The notes under the pieces are model-generated. The model was not told the origin of the DNA and searched no databases. It was given only the letters and a program-made list of their open reading frames with translations. DNA of 53,682 nucleotides from Streptococcus cristatus (GTDB lineage Bacteria; Bacillota; Bacilli; Lactobacillales; Streptococcaceae): positions 63,851-117,532 of the forward strand of contig NZ_RJNA01000001.1 of NCBI RefSeq assembly GCF_003943815.1. Direction: 5' to 3'. A program made the position numbers and the translations under genes. This document shows, in pieces, positions 1 through 9,015 of this stretch (positions are counted from its first letter, which is position 1; each line of letters starts with the position of its first letter).

Positions 1-930
1 AAAGGAAGGAAGCCATTAAAACAGTTTGATGCTAAAAACATTGCTGGGAGATCTGGTCGATTTAATGTTCATTATAGTGGCAATGTTATTGATTTAACAA
101 AAGAATTTGAAATTATCATTAATTCGCAACAGGATGAAATTGAACATAAAAATTATGATAATTACCACAATAAAACTGACATTGATTTAGAAGTGACTCT
201 GGATGAATTTCTGACAAATGATGATAAGAGGTTTAAAGATGAAATTAATAAGGCAAAACAAGAGTCGGGATTACCAGATTTTATTTTTCAATCATATAGA
301 ATTATAGGCCCCTTGGAAAAAATCTTGATTTATAATCGAATAAAAGTGATGTCCGAAGTTGAATTTCGTAAAATTGATCGATTAAAGCAAGTATTAAGTC
401 TAAGCAATGGTACAAAAATTCATTGGGAAGGTTTTCAAACAGTAGTTGATATTTGTCGTCAATTTATTTCTAATTCCGAGTTAAAACAGATAATGGAAAC
501 TAGAGTAGGTAATAAAAATTATTCTTTAATTGTAGTACAACTGTCAGGATTTTTAGAAAAAGGCTTTTTAGGAACTGTTGATTATTACGTTAAACAAAAG
601 AATTACAGTAAAGATAGAGCAATTAGTAAAACTTCTAAATTAATCTATACAATATTTAAATATCATCTTGTAAAGTATTTAGGTGTATTTGATTTGTTAT
701 ATAGATTTCATTATTCAAGAGTTCATAGAAGAAATTTTGATGATGTTGCTGGAATTAAACTCCTTCTACAGAGGCTAGAGTATAATGCTCTAACTAATAC
801 TGGTAGAAAACTAAGCGATTATGGTGTTCCGTTTGAATTAGTAAAATATTACGATGGAGTAGTAAATACTAAGAATTTTGATTTATATGAAAATTACGTC
901 GATACAAGAATACAAAAATTACTTGAGTGA
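1..930 (+). CDS. SF2 (Ski2/Suv3-like) helicase, C-terminal part, cut by window edge
   Basis: The frame is open from base 1 with no stop, so this is the 3' end of a larger gene; a GTG at 193 is only an internal codon. The first residues contain IAGRSGRF, which reads as helicase motif VI (QxxGRxGR) of superfamily 2, closest in style to Ski2/Suv3 proteins. About 270 further residues follow with no obvious second domain, ending in YVDTRIQKLLE. Codon use is very AT-rich compared with the core genes from lysA onward, which suggests transfer. Family knowledge: stand-alone helicases of this type occur in phage-defence islands, for example HamB of Hachiman; that assignment is a guess because the N-terminal half is missing. 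A hairpin follows the stop. Confidence 0.6.
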   Translation, partial: KGRKPLKQFDAKNIAGRSGRFNVHYSGNVIDLTKEFEIIINSQQDEIEHKNYDNYHNKTDIDLEVTLDEFLTNDDKRFKDEINKAKQESGLPDFIFQSYRIIGPLEKILIYNRIKVMSEVEFRKIDRLKQVLSLSNGTKIHWEGFQTVVDICRQFISNSELKQIMETRVGNKNYSLIVVQLSGFLEKGFLGTVDYYVKQKNYSKDRAISKTSKLIYTIFKYHLVKYLGVFDLLYRFHYSRVHRRNFDDVAGIKLLLQRLEYNALTNTGRKLSDYGVPFELVKYYDGVVNTKNFDLYENYVDTRIQKLLE

Positions 931-937
931 AAGAATA

Positions 938-976
938 AAAATAAGAACCTCATTATTATCTTGAGGCACTTATTTA
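938..976. terminator. Hairpin between convergent genes
   Basis: Arms AAATAAG..CCTCA and TGAGG..CTTATTT are inverted around an AT loop just after the helicase stop and before the stop of the minus-strand remnant. It can serve as a bidirectional terminator. Confidence 0.5.
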
Positions 977-986
977 GTAATTGCAT

Positions 987-1334
987 TTAGAGAATCGTAA
1001 ATATGATATCGTTGGAACTAATCCATTCTACTTTGATTTTAGTTCCAACGGTCACATTCATTTGATTGAACCAGTCGTTAAAGGCTCTCAAATTGCCTTG
1101 ACCAGAAAGATTTTTAGCATAGGGATCTCCACCATGAGAATTTCCTGATGCTTTTACTATTCCATAGAAGTATCTATCTTTCGATCTAGCATTAAAAATA
1201 TTCTGTCCTATATCATCTCTTCCTTGCGTGTGATTAGAATTAAAAATTCCAAATTGATGTGCTACTGAACTCGAAATTGGGATATAACATTCTCCTGTTA
1301 TCAGGGGTCGAGAATTGGTGTGCCTGTATGTTCC
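987..1334 (-). pseudogene. C-terminal remnant of an unidentified accessory gene
   Basis: On the minus strand a frame stays open for 115 codons from 1334 to the stop at 987-989. It is preceded by an in-frame TAG and has no usable start with a ribosome binding site, so it reads as the 3' remnant of a longer gene. The product is polar and folded-looking: it starts near RPLITGECYIPIS and ends NDIIFTIL, with a middle section rich in Gly, Asn and Asp (GDPYAKNLSGQGNLR). I do not recognise the family. C-terminal B3/EcoRII-N-like DNA-binding domains of restriction enzymes are a loose impression only. Its broken end lies about 75 bases before the lysA -10 box, so it marks the junction of island and core chromosome. 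Confidence 0.4.
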
Positions 1335-1408
1335 CTATCCAATATGAGTTTTTTTAAGTTCTACTATGTTTATATTTCAGTATTTTTCCCCTCCCCAGCC
1401 TACACTTG

Positions 1409-1417
1409 TGGTATAAT
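1409..1417 (+). promoter_or_regulatory. Extended -10 promoter of lysA
   Basis: TGgTATAAT lies 32 bases before the lysA start, with no good -35 box. It is the first conserved-chromosome signal after the accessory remnant. Confidence 0.65.
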
Positions 1418-1448
1418 ATTGTCAGTAAAAGAGAAAGTAGGAGCGTGT

Positions 1449-2699
1449 ATGAAAACTCCATTTATCAGTCGTGAGCGCTTGGCGGAGCTGACCGCGCAGT
1501 TTCTAACGCCTTTCCATCTTTATGATGAGAAGGGGATTCGAGCGAGAGCGCGGGCTTTGCATGAGGCTTTTGCTTGGAATGCTGGTTTTAAGGAATATTT
1601 TGCTGTCAAGGCGACACCGAATCCTGCTATTTTAAAAATTCTCAAGGAAGAGGGCTGCGGGGTGGACTGTGCTAGCTATGTGGAGTTGCTCATGAGCCAA
1701 AAGCTGGGCTTTACTGGGGATGAGATCATGTTTTCGTCCAATAATACGCCAGCTGAGGAGTTTCGTCTGGCGCGGGAGCTGGGCGCGACCATCAATCTAG
1801 ATGCTTACGAAGATGTAGCTTTCTTGAAGGAAGTGACTGGGATTCCCAAGGTGATTTCTTGCCGCTATAATCCCGGCGGTGTCTTTGAGCTGGGAACCAG
1901 CATTATGGATCATCCGGAGGAAGCTAAGTTTGGTATGACCAAGGCGCAGCTAATTCAGGCTTTCAAAGAGCTTAAGGAGCTGGGAGCTGAGAAATTCGGC
2001 ATCCATGCCCTTTTGGCCTCCAATACTGTCAGCAATGACTACTATCCAGCACTGGCGCGGCAGCTTTTTGAGTTGGCTGTAGAAGTCGTGGCTGAGACAG
2101 GAGTCGAGCTAGACTTTATCAATCTGTCTGGCGGTGTCGGGGTCAACTACCAGCCTGATGGAGAGGAAAATGACATTGCGGTTATCGGTCAGGGAGTTCG
2201 TCAGGCCTATGAGAAAATCCTGACACCAGCTGGTCTGGGGCAGGTCAAGATTTTCACCGAGCTGGGGCGTTTTATGCTGGCACCTTTCGGCCTCTTGGTG
2301 ACCAAGGTGACGCACAAAAAGCAGACCTATCGGACCTATCTGGGAGTGGATGCTTCTGCGGTTAATCTCCTGCGTCCCGCTATGTATGGCGCTTATCACC
2401 ATATTACCAATATGGATCGACCAGAAGGACCGACGGAGATTGTCGATGTGGTCGGCAGCCTCTGTGAAAACAACGATAAATTTGCCATCCAGCGGGAGCT
2501 ACCTGTCAGTCAGATTGGCGATACGCTAGTCATTCATGACACTGGTGCCCACGGCTTCTCCATGGGCTACCAATACAATGCCAAACTGCGCTCTAGCGAG
2601 ATTCTCCTAGAGGAAAATGGCCAGGCTCGCATGATTCGTCGGGCTGAAAAACCAGAAGATTATTTTGCGACTCTCTATGGCTTTGATTTTGAAAAATAG
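1449..2699 (+). CDS. lysA: Diaminopimelate decarboxylase
   Basis: PLP enzyme that decarboxylates meso-diaminopimelate to L-lysine, the last step of lysine synthesis, in the cytoplasm. The 416-residue protein has the alanine-racemase-like barrel with the PLP lysine in YFAVKATPNPAIL (K54), a glycine-rich SGGVG segment, ELGRF where many homologues have EPGR, and SLCENNDKF near the C-terminus with the Cys-Glu-Asn active-site triplet. I chose ATG 1449 because AGGAG precedes it at the right distance and the family starts there; the frame extends upstream to a GTG at 1320, but that part crosses the promoter. Streptococci make lysine-type peptidoglycan, so the enzyme feeds both protein and wall synthesis. 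It appears monocistronic. Confidence 0.93.
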   Translation: MKTPFISRERLAELTAQFLTPFHLYDEKGIRARARALHEAFAWNAGFKEYFAVKATPNPAILKILKEEGCGVDCASYVELLMSQKLGFTGDEIMFSSNNTPAEEFRLARELGATINLDAYEDVAFLKEVTGIPKVISCRYNPGGVFELGTSIMDHPEEAKFGMTKAQLIQAFKELKELGAEKFGIHALLASNTVSNDYYPALARQLFELAVEVVAETGVELDFINLSGGVGVNYQPDGEENDIAVIGQGVRQAYEKILTPAGLGQVKIFTELGRFMLAPFGLLVTKVTHKKQTYRTYLGVDASAVNLLRPAMYGAYHHITNMDRPEGPTEIVDVVGSLCENNDKFAIQRELPVSQIGDTLVIHDTGAHGFSMGYQYNAKLRSSEILLEENGQARMIRRAEKPEDYFATLYGFDFEK

Positions 2700-2707
2700 A
2701 GATAATT

Positions 2708-2716
2708 TGGTATAAT
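2708..2716 (+). promoter_or_regulatory. Extended -10 promoter of yneF
   Basis: TGgTATAAT occurs right after the lysA stop, 40 bases before the next start codon. Confidence 0.6.
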
Positions 2717-2756
2717 AAAGAGTAATGTAAAAAATGAAACAGGAGTTCGGATTATT

Positions 2757-3005
2757 ATGAATACATTGTTAGCAATTTTATTGATTATGCTGGCTTTCTT
2801 TGGTGGGATTTTGCTTGGTATGTACTTGCTTCGCCGTCAGGTCGAAAAGGAATTTGCAGAAAATCCACGTCTCAATGTAGAAGCGGTGCGGATGTTGCTC
2901 AGTGCCAATGGTCAAAAACCAAGTGAAGCACGTGTTCAACAAGTTTACCGTCAAATCATCAACCAACAAAAAGCAGCAGTTGCTAAAAATAAAAACAAAA
3001 AATAA
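2757..3005 (+). CDS. yneF: YneF family (UPF0154) membrane protein
   Basis: An 82-residue protein with one N-terminal transmembrane helix (residues about 3-25, rich in Leu/Ile/Gly), then [20 protein letters not shown] and a lysine-rich tail. This is the conserved pattern of the UPF0154/YneF family of Firmicutes. Its molecular role is not established. The start at 2757 has AGGAG a few bases upstream. It has its own promoter and a terminator before murI, so it looks monocistronic. Confidence 0.85.
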   Translation: MNTLLAILLIMLAFFGGILLGMYLLRRQVEKEFAENPRLNVEAVRMLLSANGQKPSEARVQQVYRQIINQQKAAVAKNKNKK

Positions 3006-3057
3006 GCTTCTCTCAGCTGCCTTTTGGTGGCAGACGGAGATTTCTATATAAAAAATG

Positions 3058-3090
3058 GGGATTTGGGCTAGGCTTCCAATCCCTTGTTTT
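3058..3090 (+). terminator. Intrinsic terminator after yneF
   Basis: GGGATTtGG pairs with CCAATCCC (one bulge), followed by TTGTTTT. It sits only 15 bases before murI, so some read-through may feed the murI operon; I see no strong separate murI promoter. Confidence 0.6.
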
Positions 3091-3104
3091 AGAAAGAAGA
3101 CTGT

Positions 3105-3899
3105 ATGGATAACCGACCGATTGGATTTTTAGACTCGGGGGTGGGCGGTCTGACTGTTGTCCGTGAATTGATGCGGCAACTCCCCCACGAGGAAGTGGTT
3201 TATATAGGTGATTCGGCTCGGGCTCCATATGGTCCTAGGCCGGCGGAGCAGATTCGGGACTATACTTGGCAGTTGGTCAATTTTCTCTTGACCAAGGATG
3301 TCAAGATGATTGTTATTGCTTGCAATACTGCCACAGCTGTTGTCTGGGAGGAAGTCAAGGCTAAGTTGGACATTCCTGTCCTCGGTGTGATTTTGCCTGG
3401 AGCTAGCGCTGCCATCAAATCTACGACTGGTGGCAAGATTGGGGTCATCGGGACTCCTATGACGGTTCAGTCCGATATTTACCGAAAAAAGATTGAGGCT
3501 CTCTCTCCTGAGATGGAGGTTCAGAGTCTGGCTTGCCCTAAGTTTGTCCCGCTGGTGGAGTCAAATGAGCTCCAGTCCAGCCTGACCAAAAAGGTGGTCT
3601 ATGAGACCCTCCATCCTCTGGCGGGCAAGGTGGACACTCTTGTTTTGGGTTGTACCCACTATCCTTTGCTGCGGCCGATTATTCAAAATATGATGGGGCC
3701 AAGCGCCAAGCTGATTGACAGCGGGGCTGAGTGTGTACGGGATATTTCTGTCCTGCTCAATTATTTTGAAATTAATCGCAGTCGTGAGAAGCACGAACTG
3801 AATCATCGTTTTTATACTACAGCCAATGCTAAGAGATTTGCAGAAATCGCAGAAAACTGGCTGAATCTGAAAGTCAATGTGGAGCATGTGACCTTATGA
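3105..3899 (+). CDS. murI: Glutamate racemase
   Basis: Cofactor-independent racemase that converts L-Glu to D-Glu for peptidoglycan stem peptides. The 264-residue protein shows the two-cysteine active site: [11 protein letters not shown] with Asp10 and Ser11, ACNTATA with Cys73, and LGCTHYPLL with Cys183 and His185. Length is normal for the family. It is the first gene of a tightly packed run (murI-rdgB-phosphodiesterase-cbpB-xerD-like-scpA-scpB) in which each start overlaps or abuts the previous stop, so translation is likely coupled. Confidence 0.95.
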   Translation: MDNRPIGFLDSGVGGLTVVRELMRQLPHEEVVYIGDSARAPYGPRPAEQIRDYTWQLVNFLLTKDVKMIVIACNTATAVVWEEVKAKLDIPVLGVILPGASAAIKSTTGGKIGVIGTPMTVQSDIYRKKIEALSPEMEVQSLACPKFVPLVESNELQSSLTKKVVYETLHPLAGKVDTLVLGCTHYPLLRPIIQNMMGPSAKLIDSGAECVRDISVLLNYFEINRSREKHELNHRFYTTANAKRFAEIAENWLNLKVNVEHVTL

Positions 3900-4873
3900 C
3901 AAAGAACATTTATGAATACAAAGATGCCTCTGACTGGTATGTGGCTGAATGGGGACAAAGTGCCTCTTACAGTGAGTTCGAGCAGGTGCCAGCTGAAGCT
4001 TCTGAGATTTTAGATCGCTTAGAGAGTATTTTGGCGGAAGAAGAGCTAGGCCTGCCCTTAAATATCACGGTCATTCGCTATGGCTCAGCCTTTCGATTTC
4101 TCACCTTCTTGCTGGATATTTTAAATCAAGAAACAGGCCGAAAGTTAGAATTGTTGCAGCGACAGGGGGCCCTCCTCTTGGTTGAAGCGGGCAAATTGCT
4201 CTATGTCCATCTGCCACAGACTGGTGTGGATTTACAAGCCTTTCTGGGAGCAAAAGATGTCAAGGATACTCTTTTGATCGCGACTCGAAATGAGGGCAAG
4301 ACAGTGGAGTTCCGCAAGCTTTTCGGAAAGTTGGGCTACGAGGTAGAAAATCTGAATGATTATCCTGATTTACCAGAAGTGGCTGAAACAGGCATGACCT
4401 TTGAAGAAAATGCCCGCCTCAAGGCTGAAACGATCAGCAAGTTGACTGGCAAAATGGTGTTGGCAGATGATTCCGGCTTGCAAGTGGATGTCTTAGGCGG
4501 CCTACCAGGTGTCTGGTCCGCTCGCTTTGCTGGCGTTGGTGCAACAGATGATGAAAATAATATCAAGCTCCTACATGAGCTGGCCATGGTCTTTGATATT
4601 AAAGACCGCTCTGCTCATTTCCACACGACTCTGGTGGTTGCAAGTCCAGATAAGGAATCCTTGGTGGTCGAAGCGGATTGGCCGGGCTACATTGCCCATG
4701 AGCCAAAAGGTGAAAATGGCTTTGGCTATGATCCCTTGTTCTTAGTCGGAGAAACAGGAAAGACATCAGCTGAGCTGACAATCGAAGAGAAAAATGCCCA
4801 GTCCCATCGTGCACAAGCAGTGCAAAAATTATTGGAGGTATTTCCAGCATGGCAAAGCAAACAATCATCGTAA
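3896..4873 (+). CDS. rdgB: XTP/dITP diphosphatase (HAM1/RdgB) with N-terminal extension
   Basis: House-cleaning enzyme that hydrolyses non-canonical purine triphosphates such as ITP and XTP to monophosphates. Residues from about 125 to 325 form the HAM1 domain: the nucleotide-binding start [14 protein letters not shown], the catalytic LADDSGL (Asp191-Asp192), and FGYDPLF. The first 120 residues are an extra domain not present in E. coli RdgB (about 197 residues); streptococcal homologues of about 325 residues share it and its function is unknown. The ATG overlaps the murI stop by four bases (ATGA). Confidence 0.9.
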   Translation: MTKNIYEYKDASDWYVAEWGQSASYSEFEQVPAEASEILDRLESILAEEELGLPLNITVIRYGSAFRFLTFLLDILNQETGRKLELLQRQGALLLVEAGKLLYVHLPQTGVDLQAFLGAKDVKDTLLIATRNEGKTVEFRKLFGKLGYEVENLNDYPDLPEVAETGMTFEENARLKAETISKLTGKMVLADDSGLQVDVLGGLPGVWSARFAGVGATDDENNIKLLHELAMVFDIKDRSAHFHTTLVVASPDKESLVVEADWPGYIAHEPKGENGFGYDPLFLVGETGKTSAELTIEEKNAQSHRAQAVQKLLEVFPAWQSKQSS

Positions 4874-5370
4874 TGAGCGATTCCCATGGGGACCGTGCCA
4901 TTGTCGAAGAAATTAAAGATCAGTATCTGGGAAAAGTCGATGCTATTTTCCATGATGGAGACTCAGAGTTACCTTTTGAGGATGAAGTCTGGAAAGGGAT
5001 TTATGTCGTAGCGGGCAATATGGACTTTTATCCTGGCTATCCAGAGCGGCTGGTGACAGATTTGGATGGGACTATTATTGCCCAGACCCACGGGCACCTT
5101 TTCAATATCAACTTTAGCTTCCAAAAACTGGATCTGTGGGCTCAAGAAGTAGGGGCAGATATTTGTCTCTATGGCCATTTGCACGTTCCAGATGCTTGGA
5201 TGCAAGGGAAGACTCTCTTCCTCAATCCGGGCTCCATTAGCCAGCCTCGTGGCTCAATCAACGAACGTCTTTACGCTAAGGTAGAGATTGACGATGACAG
5301 TTTTAAAATTGATTTCTATACGCGAAATCATGAGCTCTATCCAAGCTTGTCTAAGGAGTTTGCCCGATGA
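4849..5370 (+). CDS. YfcE/MJ0936-type metallophosphoesterase
   Basis: A 173-residue calcineurin-like phosphodiesterase. Metal ligands are visible in order: MSDSHG (Asp11, His13), HDGD, GNMD, THGH and GHLH. Relatives hydrolyse phosphodiesters in the cytoplasm with manganese, but the physiological substrate is not known. The start overlaps the 3' end of rdgB by 25 bases, and the gene ends overlapping cbpB, so it is translated within the murI operon. A longer protein is not possible in this frame without intruding deeply on rdgB. Confidence 0.88.
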   Translation: MAKQTIIVMSDSHGDRAIVEEIKDQYLGKVDAIFHDGDSELPFEDEVWKGIYVVAGNMDFYPGYPERLVTDLDGTIIAQTHGHLFNINFSFQKLDLWAQEVGADICLYGHLHVPDAWMQGKTLFLNPGSISQPRGSINERLYAKVEIDDDSFKIDFYTRNHELYPSLSKEFAR

Positions 5371-5828
5371 TTGCTAAGGAATTTGAAGATTATCTGCTGC
5401 AACATGAAGACACTTTTTTGACACCTGGGGAGAATCTAGCGGTCATGATTGACACGCACAATGTGGATCATGCTATTCTCTTGCTTAGCCAGATGACCTA
5501 TTCACGCATTCCAGTGGTGACTGCGGAGAAAAAGTTCGTTGGCACCATTTCTCTGACGGACATCATGGCCTATCGGATGCGGCATGAGCTGGCAGAGGAA
5601 GAGTTTATGTCTATGGACATTGTCCACATGACACGAAAGGATGGTCTGACTGTCGAGCCAGATTACAAGATTGCGGACGTTTTGCACAAGCTGGTGGATG
5701 AGTCTTTCCTGCCTGTTGTGGACAAAGAACAACATTTTTATGGCATCATTACTAGAAAGTCGATTTTAAAAGCTGTTAACTCGTTGATGCATACCTTCAC
5801 GAGTCAGTATGAGATTTCCAAAAAATGA
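5367..5828 (+). CDS. cbpB: CBS-domain protein, CbpB/YkuL family
   Basis: A 153-residue protein made of two CBS motifs (about residues 20-70 and 80-140; note RIPVVTAEKKFVGTISLTDI and FLPVVDKEQHFYGIITRKSI), a Bateman module without an attached enzyme. Homologues in Gram-positive bacteria (CbpB, YkuL, DarB) bind c-di-AMP and link potassium/second-messenger state to Rel or pyruvate carboxylase; that is family knowledge and not visible here. The start overlaps the phosphoesterase stop by four bases (ATGA) and the gene overlaps the XerD-like gene. Confidence 0.82.
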   Translation: MIAKEFEDYLLQHEDTFLTPGENLAVMIDTHNVDHAILLLSQMTYSRIPVVTAEKKFVGTISLTDIMAYRMRHELAEEEFMSMDIVHMTRKDGLTVEPDYKIADVLHKLVDESFLPVVDKEQHFYGIITRKSILKAVNSLMHTFTSQYEISKK

Positions 5829-6556
5829 AAGAACAAATCACCCCTTTTTTAGAACAAAAAAATATCTCAGAAAATTCAAAATTAGCCTATTCCTACGATC
5901 TGGAGCAATTTGTCAATGAAATCCACAGCAAGGTGACAGAAACCAATTTGCGGATTTATCAAGCCTCTATCAAGGATTTCAAGGCAGCTGTCCAAAAGCG
6001 GAAGCTCTCAGCGGTCAATCAATTTCTCTACTATCTTTACGAGAACAAGATGATTGGGGAATTTCACCGCTTGACATTGCCAAAAGTCGCTATTTCCAAG
6101 GAACTGGAAAGCGAGCTGATGGACTTGTCAGCCTTTTGGGAAACTTCTGCGGTGCCACAAGGCCGGTTGATAGCCCTCTTGATTTTGGAAATGGGTCTCT
6201 TGCCAAGTGAAATCCTGCAGGTCAAGGTTGAAGATGTCAATCTTGATTTTCAGGTTTTACGGATTGAGAAGGCTGGGCAGAAGCGGATTATTAAGATCCC
6301 CGAAAGTCTGACGAGCGAGTTGGGCGATTATTTGACAGGGACTTATTTATTTGAAAAGAATGGCAAGTCCTATTCACGCCAATGGGGCTTTCGCCAGCTA
6401 GAAGCTTTCTTGATTGAGCAAGGGCAGGCCAGTTTGTCAGCCCAAAGCCTGCGGGAGCAGTTTATTTTGCGTCAGCGGGAAAAAGGTGTCGGCATCTATG
6501 ACATTGCTCGTGATTTGGGCTTGAAGACGGTGATTACATTAGAAAAATACAGATAA
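5825..6556 (+). CDS. XerD-like tyrosine recombinase, catalytically degenerate
   Basis: A 243-residue protein with the N-terminal SAM-like and C-terminal catalytic folds of tyrosine recombinases. The expected catalytic set is incomplete: the first Arg is replaced (EMGLLPSEI where active enzymes have GLRxSE), the HxLRH box reads SAQSLREQF, while a C-terminal Tyr (LEKYR) remains. This matches the streptococcal XerD-like subfamily that does not act at the dif site. It lies in the murI-scpB operon with an ATGA overlap and is followed at once by scpA, so a link to chromosome segregation is possible but unproven. Confidence 0.85.
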   Translation: MKEQITPFLEQKNISENSKLAYSYDLEQFVNEIHSKVTETNLRIYQASIKDFKAAVQKRKLSAVNQFLYYLYENKMIGEFHRLTLPKVAISKELESELMDLSAFWETSAVPQGRLIALLILEMGLLPSEILQVKVEDVNLDFQVLRIEKAGQKRIIKIPESLTSELGDYLTGTYLFEKNGKSYSRQWGFRQLEAFLIEQGQASLSAQSLREQFILRQREKGVGIYDIARDLGLKTVITLEKYR

Positions 6557-6558
6557 GA

Positions 6559-7269
6559 ATGGATATCAAGTTAAAAGATTTTGAGGGGCCGCTGGACTTG
6601 TTGCTCCACCTCGTATCCAAGTATCAGATGGATATTTACGATGTGCCCATTACCGAGGTCATCGAGCAATATCTGGCTTATGTGGCCACCTTGCAGGCCA
6701 TGCGGCTGGAAGTGACAGGGGAATACATGGTCATGGCCAGCCAGCTCATGCTGATCAAGAGTCGTAAGCTCCTCCCCAAGGTGGTGGATCAGGTGGACCT
6801 GGAGGACGATCTGGAGCAGGATTTGCTGAGTCAGATTGAGGAATATCGGAAGTTTAAGCTACTGGGCCAAAAGCTGTCCCTCCAGCATGAGGACCGGGCT
6901 CTTTACTACTCCAAACCCAAGCTGGAATTGGTCTATGAAGACGCTGAACTTTTGCACGACAAGACAGCTGTTGATCTCTATTCAGCTTTTTCCAAGGTGA
7001 TGACCAAGAAGCAGGAGGAGTTTTCCAAGAGTCATACGACCATTGTGCGAGATGAGTACAAGATCGAGGACATGATGGAAGTGGTGCGCCAACGCTGCCA
7101 GGCTCAAAAACGCCTTGCCCTGCAGGATATTTTTGCAGAAACCAAAGACATGAATGAAGTGATTACGCTCTTTTTAGCAACCTTGGAGTTAGTCAAGGTG
7201 CAGGAGGTGCAGGTCATTCAGGAGGAAAACTTTGGAAATATTTATTTAGTAGGAAGAAAGAATGAGTAA
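6559..7269 (+). CDS. scpA: Segregation and condensation protein A
   Basis: Kleisin subunit of the bacterial SMC condensin. The 236-residue protein starts with the typical [19 protein letters not shown] segment, has the acidic linker [11 protein letters not shown] and a C-terminal winged helix ([20 protein letters not shown]) that contacts the SMC head. It bridges SMC heads and carries ScpB, supporting chromosome compaction and segregation near the origin. The start is two bases after the XerD-like stop, and the 3' end overlaps scpB by eight bases, which fits stoichiometric coupled translation. Confidence 0.95.
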   Translation: MDIKLKDFEGPLDLLLHLVSKYQMDIYDVPITEVIEQYLAYVATLQAMRLEVTGEYMVMASQLMLIKSRKLLPKVVDQVDLEDDLEQDLLSQIEEYRKFKLLGQKLSLQHEDRALYYSKPKLELVYEDAELLHDKTAVDLYSAFSKVMTKKQEEFSKSHTTIVRDEYKIEDMMEVVRQRCQAQKRLALQDIFAETKDMNEVITLFLATLELVKVQEVQVIQEENFGNIYLVGRKNE

Positions 7270-7807
7270 ATTAGCAGAGATTGAAGCCCTGCTTTTTGTG
7301 GCGGGGGAAGACGGTCTGAAAGTTCATCAGCTATCAGAAATCCTTTCCTTGCCGCCGACTGGTGTTATCCAGAGTTTGGAAAAATTGGCGGAGAACTATC
7401 AGGCAAATCCTGACTCCAGCTTGACCCTGCTGGAAACGTCAAAGACTTATAAGTTGGTCACCAAGCCTGAATTTGCTGAGATTTTACGAGAGTATTCGCG
7501 GGCACCGATTAACCAGAGCTTATCCCGAGCGGCACTGGAAACCTTGTCGATCATTGCTTACAAGCAGCCCATTACAAGGGTGGAAATCGATGATATTCGT
7601 GGTGTCAATTCCAGCGGGGCGATTTCGAAGTTGTTAGCCTTTGAGCTGATTCGAGAAGATGGCAAGAAGGAAGTCATTGGCCGTCCCAATCTTTATGTGA
7701 CGACGGATTATTTCTTGGACTATATGGGCATCAATCATTTGGATGAATTGCCGATTGTGGACGAAGCGGAGCTCATTGCTGAGGAAAGTCAGCTTTTCGG
7801 AGAGTGA
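7262..7807 (+). CDS. scpB: Segregation and condensation protein B
   Basis: Dimeric winged-helix partner of ScpA in the SMC complex. The 181-residue product begins [16 protein letters not shown] and contains the conserved [19 protein letters not shown] helix and the RGVNSSGAI turn. Its function and location follow from the family: it binds the central part of ScpA. It overlaps scpA. A 134-base stretch without a gene or clear signal separates it from rluB. Confidence 0.95.
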   Translation: MSKLAEIEALLFVAGEDGLKVHQLSEILSLPPTGVIQSLEKLAENYQANPDSSLTLLETSKTYKLVTKPEFAEILREYSRAPINQSLSRAALETLSIIAYKQPITRVEIDDIRGVNSSGAISKLLAFELIREDGKKEVIGRPNLYVTTDYFLDYMGINHLDELPIVDEAELIAEESQLFGE

Positions 7808-7941
7808 CAAGTTCACCCTAAAAGGGACCGTTTTTTGAACGCTTCCAAGCTTTGAGGGAGGCATTGCTTTCCCTATCTGCCATTTTTCCAGCTGTTAAAG
7901 TTGTGAAAATGGTCTTTGTATCTTGTGAAAGGATAATATCG

Positions 7942-8673
7942 ATGAGAATCAATAAATACATTGCCCATGCGGGAATTGCCAGTCGGAGAAAGGCTGAGGA
8001 GTTAATCAAGCAGGGGCTAGTGACCGTGAATGGTCAGGTAGTGCGTGAGTTAGCAACTACCATCAAGTCGGGCGACCGAGTAGAAGTGGAAGGCCAGCCT
8101 ATCTACAATGAAGAAAAGGTCTACTACCTGCTCAATAAACCGCGTGGGGTGATTTCCAGCGTGACTGATGATAAGGGGCGTAAGACAGTCGTTGATTTGC
8201 TGCCGCAGGTCAAGGAGCGAATTTATCCCGTTGGCCGATTGGACTGGGATACTTCTGGCGCCTTGATTTTGACCAATGACGGTGATTTCACGGATGAAAT
8301 GATTCACCCGCGAAATGAAATTGACAAGGTCTATGTGGCGCGTGTCAAGGGTGTAGCCAATAAGGAAGTTCTGCGTCCGCTGACTCGTGGTCTGGTCATT
8401 GAAGGCAAGAAAACCAAGCCAGCTGTCTATGAGATTCTCAAGGTCGATCCCGTGAAGAATCGCTCAGTGGTTCAGTTGACCATCCACGAAGGGCGTAATC
8501 ATCAGGTCAAGAAGATGTTTGAAGCTGTGGGGTTGCCTGTGGACAAGCTTTCACGGACTCAGTTTGGACATCTGGATTTGACTGGCCTCAAGCCGGGTGA
8601 AGCACGTCGATTGAGTAAAAAGGAAGTTAGCCAGTTGCATAACTTGGCTGTGACCAAAACTAAGAAAAAATGA
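7942..8673 (+). CDS. rluB: 23S rRNA pseudouridine synthase, RluB type
   Basis: RNA pseudouridine synthase of the RsuA/RluB/E/F group, expected to modify 23S rRNA near U2605. The 243-residue product has an N-terminal S4 RNA-binding domain ([20 protein letters not shown]) and the catalytic GRLDWDTSG with the nucleophilic Asp, then [15 protein letters not shown]. The frame is open back to 7852 but the family start MRINKYIA is at 7942, preceded by GAAAGG. It overlaps yidD by four bases. Its usual place downstream of scpB is kept. Confidence 0.9.
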   Translation: MRINKYIAHAGIASRRKAEELIKQGLVTVNGQVVRELATTIKSGDRVEVEGQPIYNEEKVYYLLNKPRGVISSVTDDKGRKTVVDLLPQVKERIYPVGRLDWDTSGALILTNDGDFTDEMIHPRNEIDKVYVARVKGVANKEVLRPLTRGLVIEGKKTKPAVYEILKVDPVKNRSVVQLTIHEGRNHQVKKMFEAVGLPVDKLSRTQFGHLDLTGLKPGEARRLSKKEVSQLHNLAVTKTKKK

Positions 8674-8930
8674 TTAAGAAACTATTGATAGCGCCGGTTC
8701 GTTTTTACCAGCGCTTTATTTCCCCTGCCTTTCCACCTTCCTGCCGTTTTCAGCCGACCTGTTCCAATTACATGATTGAAGCCATTGAAAAACACGGAGC
8801 CAAGGGAGTGCTGATGGGCTTGGCCAGAATTGGTCGCTGCCATCCCTGGTCCGAGGAAGGGGATGATCCAGTCCCAGACCATTTTAGTCTTCGGCGAAAT
8901 AACTCTAAAACAGACTTCGAACGGAAATAG
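8670..8930 (+). CDS. yidD: Membrane protein insertion efficiency factor YidD
   Basis: An 86-residue YidD family protein with the signature core [30 protein letters not shown] and GRCHPW, including the conserved cysteines. It has an amphipathic N-terminal helix and is thought to sit at the inner face of the membrane and help YidC-dependent insertion. Here it is coupled to rluB by an ATGA overlap. Its stop codon lies inside the terminator stem. Confidence 0.93.
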   Translation: MIKKLLIAPVRFYQRFISPAFPPSCRFQPTCSNYMIEAIEKHGAKGVLMGLARIGRCHPWSEEGDDPVPDHFSLRRNNSKTDFERK

Positions 8931-8947
8931 CCTTGTTTCCGTTTTTT
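8921..8947 (+). terminator. Terminator of the murI-yidD run
   Basis: ACGGAAA pairs with TTTCCGT around TAGCCTTG, then T6. The yidD stop codon is inside the hairpin. Confidence 0.75.
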
Positions 8948-8999
8948 GCTAGAGAATAAAGTCCAGCCTTAGCAATTACTATCAGCTTTTCAATATTTT

Positions 9000-9008
9000 T
9001 GTTATAAT
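9000..9008 (+). promoter_or_regulatory. Extended -10 promoter directly before rsmD
   Basis: TGtTATAAT ends eight bases before the ATG at 9016, so transcription should start at or next to the start codon. No Shine-Dalgarno sequence is present. Confidence 0.6.
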
Positions 9009-9015
9009 GTTTTTT

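Noticed and set aside
1320..1448. Upstream extension of lysA to a GTG at 1320
   Set aside because: It crosses the extended -10 promoter and the island junction, and AGGAG with the family start lies at 1449.
9007..9009. ATG at 9007 as rsmD start
   Set aside because: It overlaps the -10 box; the conserved [10 protein letters not shown] start is at 9016.
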